Assembly: GCA_045615345.1 (NCBI GenBank)
Contig: JAZLER010000020.1
Location: forward strand, 1 to 64,000
DNA from: Fumia sp045615345
GTDB lineage: Bacteria; Bacillota; Clostridia; Oscillospirales; Ruminococcaceae
Length of the DNA: 64,000 nucleotides
Direction of reading: 5' to 3'
Every line of letters begins with the position of its first letter. The stretch's first letter is position 1. Below the pieces are notes generated by a model, which did not search any database, had not been told where the DNA came from, and saw only the letters and a program-made list of their open reading frames with translations. Below, piece by piece: positions 58,870 to 64,000 of the stretch. A program made the position numbers and the translations under genes.

Positions 58870-59430
58870 ATCCGCCTGTGGCGGATGAAATCCACTTTGT
58901 AGATGAAATTACTTCGTAATGAAATATTTTGCTTTGCAAAATGTTATGGTGTCAGGCGATGCCGAACGGATTTGAAGAAGGGCGAACGCAGTTCGCCCCT
59001 ACAGGGTAGATTGTGGATTTGTAATGGAATTGTAGGGACAGATTCCATATCTGTCCGTTGGTGTTCACGTGGCGAAACGGAATAAAAAAGGCTCCACTGT
59101 GTAAGGGGAGCTGTCAAACCCAATGGTTTGACTGAGGGGTTGTCATAATTTTGCGAAGACAACCCTTCCGTCAGGCGTTCGCCTGCCACCTTCCCTTACA
59201 CAGGGAAGGCATTTTTGATGGACACCTCATCCGAGTTTTGCGTTCCGCAAAACCCACCTTCCCTCGTTGCGACTCGGGCCACGGCTCGGTAGTGAGGGAA
59301 GGCTTGTAGGGTTTGGCGCTTGTCGACAAACCGAAACGGATTTGAAGACGGGCGAACTGCGTTCGCCCCTACAGGGTAGATTGTGGATTTGTGGTGAAAT
59401 CGTAGGGCGTGGCGACTCGACACGCCGTTT
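58870..59430. repeat. Intergenic mosaic of palindromic repeats (no gene)
   Basis: Gene-less 0.56 kb made of repeated modules: two ~75-bp direct copies (58964-59037 and 59332-59407) each with the palindrome GGGCGAAC-GCA/TGC-GTTCGCCC followed by CTACAGGGTAGATTGTGG, a MITE-like element between (59089-59209), and small hairpins (CCGCC ... GGCGG at 58870, TTTTGC-TTT-GCAAAA at 58928, GGCGTTCGCC at 59174). Short ORFs through it are shadows of the palindromes. Confidence 0.75.
59089..59209. mobile_element. MITE-like element (~120 bp)
   Basis: Imperfect terminal inverted repeats of ~26 bp: left GGCTCCACTGTGTAAGGGG..., right complement GCCTTCCCTGTGTAAGGGA..., about 20 of 26 positions matching. Interior contains CAAACC-CAATGG-TTTG and CAGGCGTTCGCCTG hairpins. 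No transposase. Similar repeats are common between genes of gut Clostridia (recollection). Confidence 0.55.
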
Positions 59431-59438
59431 GTAAATAT

Positions 59439-59470
59439 AAAAGGAACGACACACAGGTCGTTCCTTTTAT
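59439..59470 (-). terminator. Terminator of the HI0933-type flavoprotein gene
   Basis: AAAAGGAACGAC / GTCGTTCCTTTT perfect 12-bp stem with ACACAG loop, directly after the stop at 59477 on the minus strand. Confidence 0.85.
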
Positions 59471-59476
59471 TGTAAA

Positions 59477-60703
59477 TTATCCATTCATTGCGACTAAGTT
59501 TGCTGTGGAGAAGGCGATTTGGAGGTTAAATCCTCCTGTATAACCATCAACATCAATAACTTCGCCTGCGAAGTAAAGTCCGGGTAAGAGCTTTGACTCC
59601 ATAGTTTTGGGGTTTATCTCCTTTGTATCGATACCGCCCGTTGTGATAATCGCTTCTTCAATGGGGCGGAAACCGGTAGCGGTTAAGGGAAACGCCTTAA
59701 TCATATTTAAAAGGGATTGACGCTGTTCTTTTGTAACGGCGTTTACTTTTGTTTCAAAAGGAATGCCGGCGCGGTTTAAAACAACGGGAATCATTTTACG
59801 CGGTAGCAATGCGCCGAGGCTGTTTATAATATCGCGGTTTAATGCACCCTGAAAATCCCTTAAAATGCGTTTGTCGAGCATTTCTTCGGAAAGTCCCGGT
59901 TTTAAGTCGATAAAAAGCTTATATTCCTTATTTTTAATATCGCGCATATGCGCAGATGCTGATAAAACAAGCGGACCGCTCACTCCGAAGTGGGTGAAAA
60001 GCATCTCGCCAAGCTCCTCAAAAATCTCCTTGCCGTTTTCGGTTACCGACAGAGTGACATTTTTTAAAGAAAGCCCCTGCATATCTTTGACACATTTTTC
60101 TGCGGTAAGAATGGGAATAAGGGAAGGGGCAGGGGGGATAATGTTATGCCCGTGCTTTTTGGCAATTGCATATCCGTCACCCGTTGAACCTGTCAGCGGA
60201 TAGGATTTTCCGCCTGTTGCAATCAGGACGGAGGAAGCAGAATATTCCTTTCCGCTTTCGCAGATAACACCCGAAGCGGCTCCGTTTTCTGTAAGTACAT
60301 CATAAACTGTTTCGGTGCGCACATCTATATTCAGACGGCGTATTTCTTTTTCCAGAGCGTTTACAATGTCAATCGCTTTATTGGACTCGGGGAAAACACG
60401 GTTTCCGCGCTCAGTTTTGAGCCTGACACCCAGTTCTTCAAAGAAATCCATAGTGTCCTGTGATGAAAAACTGTTGAAAGCCGAGTATAAAAACCTCGGG
60501 TTTTTGGGAATATTCAAAATAAGGGTATTTATATCACAGTTGTTTGTGACATTGCATCTGCCTTTACCTGTAATCAGGAGTTTTCTGCCGAGGCGCTCGT
60601 TTTTTTCAATAAGCAGTACAGATTTATAATAAAGCTTTTTTGCAAGCACTGCCGCCATCAACCCCGATGCGCCACCACCCACAACAATCAAATCGTAGTT
60701 CAT
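59477..60703 (-). CDS. HI0933/YhiN-family NAD(P)/FAD-dependent oxidoreductase
   Basis: 408 aa. FAD-binding GGGASGLMAAVLA at 8-20, LGRKLLITGKGRCNVTNN characteristic of the family, a central lid domain, and the C-terminal TGGIDTKEINPKTMESKLLPGLYFAGEVIDVDGYTGGFNLQIAFSTA motif. Members include BaiN of bile-acid metabolism, but most are of unknown substrate. Start 2 bp after the RpiR stop: same transcript. Confidence 0.9.
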   Translation of the reverse strand: MNYDLIVVGGGASGLMAAVLAKKLYYKSVLLIEKNERLGRKLLITGKGRCNVTNNCDINTLILNIPKNPRFLYSAFNSFSSQDTMDFFEELGVRLKTERGNRVFPESNKAIDIVNALEKEIRRLNIDVRTETVYDVLTENGAASGVICESGKEYSASSVLIATGGKSYPLTGSTGDGYAIAKKHGHNIIPPAPSLIPILTAEKCVKDMQGLSLKNVTLSVTENGKEIFEELGEMLFTHFGVSGPLVLSASAHMRDIKNKEYKLFIDLKPGLSEEMLDKRILRDFQGALNRDIINSLGALLPRKMIPVVLNRAGIPFETKVNAVTKEQRQSLLNMIKAFPLTATGFRPIEEAIITTGGIDTKEINPKTMESKLLPGLYFAGEVIDVDGYTGGFNLQIAFSTANLVAMNG

Positions 60704-60705
60704 AT

Positions 60706-61569
60706 TTATTCCTCGGACTCTGAATTTTTGTAAATTCCGTACTCCGCCCAGATGTTTTCGAGATGGTCAAAAGTTTTTGTAACTTCGTCCTGTTTTATAA
60801 GTCCAACTGCGGCGATGAGCGCGTTTATAAGGCTTAAGGGTGCTACGAGTGAGTCAACAAATGATGTCATATCGCTTCTTGCGGTGAGCAAGACGGTAGC
60901 ATCTTTTGCGAGCGGAGAGGTAACTCCGTCTGTAATCGCAACAACGGGCGCACCTGTTTTTGAAGCAAACTCAAACGCTTTTACAGTGAGGTTTGAATAT
61001 CTCGGGAAACTTATACCGATGAGCACATCGTTTTTGTCAAGACGGATAACCTGTTCGTAAAGTTCACCAACGCTTGCTGTATGAATCATCCGTACATTGT
61101 CAAACATTAAATTGAAATAATAAGCCATAAATCTTGCAAGGGCAGAAGCGCTTCGATCACCGATTATATAGATGTTTCTCGCGTTTGCGATAGCTTTTGC
61201 AGCTGTATTGAAATCTTCCTTTGAAGTTTCCTCAAGGGTTTTCTTAATTTTCTCCATATCCGATACGAGCACTTTGTTTAAAATATCATCGTCACCGATG
61301 CGCTCTTTGGTAACAGCGATGCGCTGAACCGAAGTAAGTTTTGTTTTTACTGTTTGTTGCAGTGCGCGTGACATTTCGGGGAAACCGTTAAATCCAAGCT
61401 CACAGGCAAAACGCACAACGGTGGACTCGCTGACACCGACAGTAGCGCCGAGTTTTGCGGCTGTCATAAATGCTGCTTTGTCGGAATGGCTTTCTATATA
61501 TTCTGCGATTTTTTTCTGACCTTTAGAAAAAAGTCGTTTCTTTTCTGAAATTTGTTTAAGGATATCCAT
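60706..61569 (-). CDS. RpiR/MurR-family transcriptional regulator
   Basis: 287 aa. I take the ATG at 61569 (MDILKQISEKKRLF), 7 bp behind GAGAGGAGA; the frame continues 48 codons upstream through the hrcA promoter region and is not credible there. N-terminal HTH_6 (SHSDKAAFMTAAKLGATVGVSESTVVRFACELGFNGFPEM) and C-terminal SIS domain (IYIIGDRSASALARFMAYYF; ISFPRYSNLTVKAFEFASKTGAPVVAITDGVTSPLA). Senses a phosphosugar; targets unknown but the flavoprotein downstream is coupled. Confidence 0.9.
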   Translation of the reverse strand: MDILKQISEKKRLFSKGQKKIAEYIESHSDKAAFMTAAKLGATVGVSESTVVRFACELGFNGFPEMSRALQQTVKTKLTSVQRIAVTKERIGDDDILNKVLVSDMEKIKKTLEETSKEDFNTAAKAIANARNIYIIGDRSASALARFMAYYFNLMFDNVRMIHTASVGELYEQVIRLDKNDVLIGISFPRYSNLTVKAFEFASKTGAPVVAITDGVTSPLAKDATVLLTARSDMTSFVDSLVAPLSLINALIAAVGLIKQDEVTKTFDHLENIWAEYGIYKNSESEE

Positions 61570-61673
61570 ATGCATTCTCCTCTCAATTAAAATAAGTATA
61601 CCATTTTTTTTGCAGGATGTGAAGTGTAAAATTGCATTTTTAAAAAATCTTATAAAAATTTTCAAAAAGGCTA

Positions 61674-61702
61674 TTGACAAATCCGTAAAAGTATGGTAAA
61701 TT
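61674..61702 (+). promoter_or_regulatory. SigA promoter of hrcA-grpE-dnaK
   Basis: TTGACA (61674-61679), 17-bp spacer, TAAATT (61697-61702), just before the CIRCE operator. Confidence 0.85.
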
Positions 61703-61706
61703 ATTT

Positions 61707-61733
61707 TTAGCACTCAAACAGTTAGAGTGCTAA
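61707..61733 (+). promoter_or_regulatory. CIRCE operator
   Basis: TTAGCACTC, 9-bp spacer, GAGTGCTAA: exact match to the CIRCE consensus bound by HrcA. Its place 4 bp after the -10 box means HrcA blocks initiation or clearance. Confidence 0.98.
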
Positions 61734-61752
61734 AAATGAAAGAGGTGATACC

Positions 61753-62841
61753 GTGAGTCGACTGAATGAACGAAAATTTCAGATACTTAAAGCAGTTGTT
61801 GAACGGTATATAAAAACCGGTGAGCCGGTGGGTTCCAAGGTGCTTTGTGAGGAACTGGAGTTCTCTGTTTCTCCCGCTACCATAAGAAACGATATGGCAC
61901 TTTTAGAGAAATTGGGTTACCTTGAACAGCCACATACTTCGGCGGGCAGGGTGCCGTCCTGCAGAGGATACCGGTTTTACATTTCACACCTTATGCAGAA
62001 AATTCCGCTTTTGGAGGAAGAAAAACAGGTTATTGATAATAAACTTGTAAAAGGTGACTTGAATCCCAAAACTGTTATCAGTAACGCAATGGAGCTTTTA
62101 GCTGAGATGACGGGATGCGCTGTGATAAGCCGTTCCGAGCAGATGAGTTTCTCTGTTATCACGAGGGTCGAGGTAATTCCTGCAGGCAGACGACTTTATG
62201 TACTTTTAATGCTCACTTCAAACGGAGCTGTTGAAAACAGGGTCTGCCGACTTGAATACGACTTAAATCCCGAACAGATTGATTATTTTGTGAACTTTAT
62301 GAAAGCAAACATCACGGGACTTCGCGTTGAAGACCTTACAAACGAGATGGTTTTGGAACTCGGCGTAGCACTCGGAAGTTATATGGTAGGGCTTGCCCCT
62401 TTGCTTTACGGAGTTTACGATATAACAAACAAGCTTCGTAAAAAGACTGTTGAGATTAAAAATGAATCAAGTCTTTTAGCAAGACGGGACTTCAAAAATC
62501 ACGATGCAGCCAAGCTTTTAAGCTGTAAAGAAGACCTCGAAGCAGTGCTGGATAAAGCCTTTGACAGAATTCATGTCGTTTTTGGTGATGACGGTGACGG
62601 GTTTGCAATCTCAAACTCAAGCCTTATCCTGAGTTCCTACAATCAGGGAAACAGGCTTGCAGGTTCGTTTGGTGTTCTGGGACCATTAAGACTTGATTAC
62701 AGAAAAGTTATTCCTTATGTGGAATATCTTTCCGATACTGTAACAAGACTTATGACAGAGGCTTTTGAAGCAGACCGTGACATACCAAGCCGTGGACAAA
62801 GGCGTGATATTGTAATAGGTACAGACGAAAGGAAGGATTAA
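61753..62841 (+). CDS. hrcA: Heat-inducible transcription repressor HrcA
   Basis: 362 aa. GTG start behind AAAGAGGTGATA. N-terminal winged helix (LNERKFQILKAVVERYIKTGEPVGSKVL; SPATIRNDMALLEKLGYLEQPHTSAGRVPS), GAF-like domain and C-terminal conserved RLAGSFGVLGPLRLDYRKVIPYVEYLSD. First gene of the class I heat-shock operon. Confidence 0.97.
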   Translation: MSRLNERKFQILKAVVERYIKTGEPVGSKVLCEELEFSVSPATIRNDMALLEKLGYLEQPHTSAGRVPSCRGYRFYISHLMQKIPLLEEEKQVIDNKLVKGDLNPKTVISNAMELLAEMTGCAVISRSEQMSFSVITRVEVIPAGRRLYVLLMLTSNGAVENRVCRLEYDLNPEQIDYFVNFMKANITGLRVEDLTNEMVLELGVALGSYMVGLAPLLYGVYDITNKLRKKTVEIKNESSLLARRDFKNHDAAKLLSCKEDLEAVLDKAFDRIHVVFGDDGDGFAISNSSLILSSYNQGNRLAGSFGVLGPLRLDYRKVIPYVEYLSDTVTRLMTEAFEADRDIPSRGQRRDIVIGTDERKD

Positions 62842-62846
62842 TAAAA

Positions 62847-63362
62847 GTGGCGAGCAAGAAAGAAAAGAAAGCAGCTGAGGAAGTCAAAGAAGAAGTTATA
62901 GAAGAAACCACTGCACCAAATGAAGAAATTGATACCTTAAAGGAACAGAATAAAGACCTTGAGGATAAACTTTTAAGACAGATGGCTGAGTTCGATAACT
63001 TCAGGAAGAGAACTCTTAAAGAAAAAGAGGAAATCGGCGTTGTTTCAAAAATCAAATGCATTTCAGATTTGTTGCCGGTGCTTGATAACTTTGAAAGAGC
63101 ACTTAACACCGAATCGAAAGATGCTGATTTCAAAAAAGGTGTAGAGATGATTTTTAACTCCCTTATGGATACTCTTAAGAAAATGGGAGTTGAGGAAATC
63201 AAGGCAGAGGGTGAACCCTTTGACCCCGAACTTCATTATGCTGTGAGCATAATCGAGGACGAAAACTTAGGTAAAAACGTAGTGGCAAACGTTATGCAAA
63301 AAGGCTACAAATTAGGCGATAAAGTTATCCGCCATGCAATGGTAGCCGTTGCCAATTCTTAG
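62847..63362 (+). CDS. grpE: Nucleotide exchange factor GrpE
   Basis: 171 aa. GTG start behind GAAAGGAAGGA, 5 bp after hrcA. Charged coiled-coil N-terminus (EEVKEEVIEE ... EIDTLKEQNKDLEDKLLRQMAEFDNFRKRT), then the beta-domain EGEPFDPELHYAVSIIEDENLGKNVVANVMQKGYKLGDKVIRHAMVAVA. Nucleotide exchange partner of DnaK. Confidence 0.97.
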   Translation: MASKKEKKAAEEVKEEVIEETTAPNEEIDTLKEQNKDLEDKLLRQMAEFDNFRKRTLKEKEEIGVVSKIKCISDLLPVLDNFERALNTESKDADFKKGVEMIFNSLMDTLKKMGVEEIKAEGEPFDPELHYAVSIIEDENLGKNVVANVMQKGYKLGDKVIRHAMVAVANS

Positions 63363-63387
63363 TAAATTATTTCAGGAGGAAATTATT

Positions 63388-64000
63388 ATGGGAAAAATTA
63401 TTGGTATTGACTTGGGTACAACTAACTCTTGTGTAGCAGTTATGGAAGGCGGCGAAGCTGTTGTTATCGCAAACCACGAAGGTGCAAGAACAACTCCTTC
63501 CGTTGTAGCTTTCAAAGACAACGAAAGAATGGTAGGACAGGTTGCAAAGCGTCAGGCTATCACAAACCCTGACCGCACAATCAGCTCCATCAAACGACAT
63601 ATGGGTACAGATTACAAAGTAAATGTTGACGGCAAAGCTTACACACCTCAGGAAATTTCTGCAATGATTTTGCAGAAACTCAAAACAGATGCTGAAGCTT
63701 ACCTCGGCGAAAAGGTAACAGAAGCTGTTATCACTGTTCCCGCATACTTCACAGACGCACAGCGTCAGGCTACAAAAGATGCTGGTAAAATTGCAGGTCT
63801 TGAAGTAAAGCGTATCATCAACGAGCCTACAGCTGCAGCGCTCGCTTACGGTATGGATAAAGAAGGCGACCAGAAAGTTATGGTTTACGACCTCGGCGGT
63901 GGTACATTTGATGTATCCATCATCGAAATGGGTGAAGGCGTTCAGGAAGTACTTGCTACTGCAGGTAACAACCGTCTTGGCGGTGACGACTTTGACCAGC
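63388..64000 (+). CDS. dnaK: Molecular chaperone DnaK, N-terminal part (3' cut by window)
   Basis: First ~204 residues of Hsp70. ATG behind AGGAGGAAATT. MGKIIGIDLGTTNSC phosphate-1 motif, EGARTTPSVVAF, the N-terminal ATPase domain through TVPAYFTDAQRQATKDAG and PTAAALAYG ... VYDLGGGTFDVS (phosphate-2). Continues past the window end. Confidence 0.98.
   Translation, partial: MGKIIGIDLGTTNSCVAVMEGGEAVVIANHEGARTTPSVVAFKDNERMVGQVAKRQAITNPDRTISSIKRHMGTDYKVNVDGKAYTPQEISAMILQKLKTDAEAYLGEKVTEAVITVPAYFTDAQRQATKDAGKIAGLEVKRIINEPTAAALAYGMDKEGDQKVMVYDLGGGTFDVSIIEMGEGVQEVLATAGNNRLGGDDFDQ

Noticed and set aside
58903..59454. Several 60-81 aa frames in the repeat-rich gap
   Set aside because: They are generated by palindromic repeats on both strands and have no ribosome sites.

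Overview
The window reads as a chromosome segment of a moderately AT-rich, Gram-positive, probably spore-forming anaerobe of the class Clostridia (an Oscillospirales/Ruminococcaceae-type gut bacterium is my best guess; family level is inference). The evidence is: rpoB-rpoC-rpsL-rpsG-fusA-tuf order, strong AGGAGG ribosome sites with frequent GTG/TTG starts, a T-box leader before pheST, the DnaD/DnaI-type primosome pair, HrcA/CIRCE control of grpE-dnaK, a PdaA-like cortex deacetylase, [FeFe]-hydrogenase maturases, and a BspA-type repeat protein with a dockerin-like tail.

Layout. 1-9.9 kb: 3' part of rpoB, then rpoC, rpsL, rpsG, fusA and tuf. 9.9-17.6 kb: an accessory catabolic island with two AraC regulators, two SDR dehydrogenases, a class I dehydroquinase-like Schiff-base enzyme with altered substrate residues, a medium-chain dehydrogenase, a Gfo/Idh/MocA oxidoreductase, a metallo-beta-lactamase-fold hydrolase and a quinone reductase-like protein, but no transporter. 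17.8-36 kb: housekeeping genes: gdhA, a YdcF protein, dnaD/dnaI, a pdaA-like lipoprotein, a XRE regulator, a histidine phosphatase, proBA, T-box-pheST, ireB, a split chromate transporter, a DUF1292 protein, a 6S RNA candidate, tcdA, and tRNA-Gln and tRNA-Pro. 36-47.8 kb: a split TauE/SafE permease, a TIM-barrel isomerase-like protein, and carbohydrate genes: a GH78-like and a GH95-like glycosidase flanking a FliB-like protein, a GH43/32-like propeller glycosidase with PfkB kinase, SIS isomerase and epimerase, and a divergent AraC regulator. 47.8-51.9 kb: the TM1266-hydE-hydG-hydF operon behind a structured leader. 51.9-56.7 kb: a complete branched-chain amino-acid ABC transporter. 56.9-58.8 kb: the LRR/dockerin-like surface protein, then 0.6 kb of interspersed palindromic repeats. 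59.5-64 kb: a HI0933-type flavoprotein and RpiR regulator, diverging from CIRCE-hrcA-grpE-dnaK (dnaK cut by the window edge).

The most unusual signals are: (i) a gene-less 0.66-kb gap at 33.58-34.24 kb which on the minus strand carries a near-consensus promoter, about 475 nt of stem-rich sequence with three similar ribosome-site/ATG modules opening ORFs of 16, 2 and 2 codons, and a GC-rich terminator; (ii) an attenuator-like leader before the hydrogenase maturation operon whose terminator lies inside a 17-codon ORF; (iii) the dehydroquinase-like enzyme in the 10-17 kb island, which keeps the catalytic His and Lys but lacks several substrate-recognition residues; (iv) fossil pieces of a second fliB-X-GH95 unit at 43.15-43.48 kb; and (v) an 84-bp exact direct repeat that includes the 3' end of tRNA-Gln.
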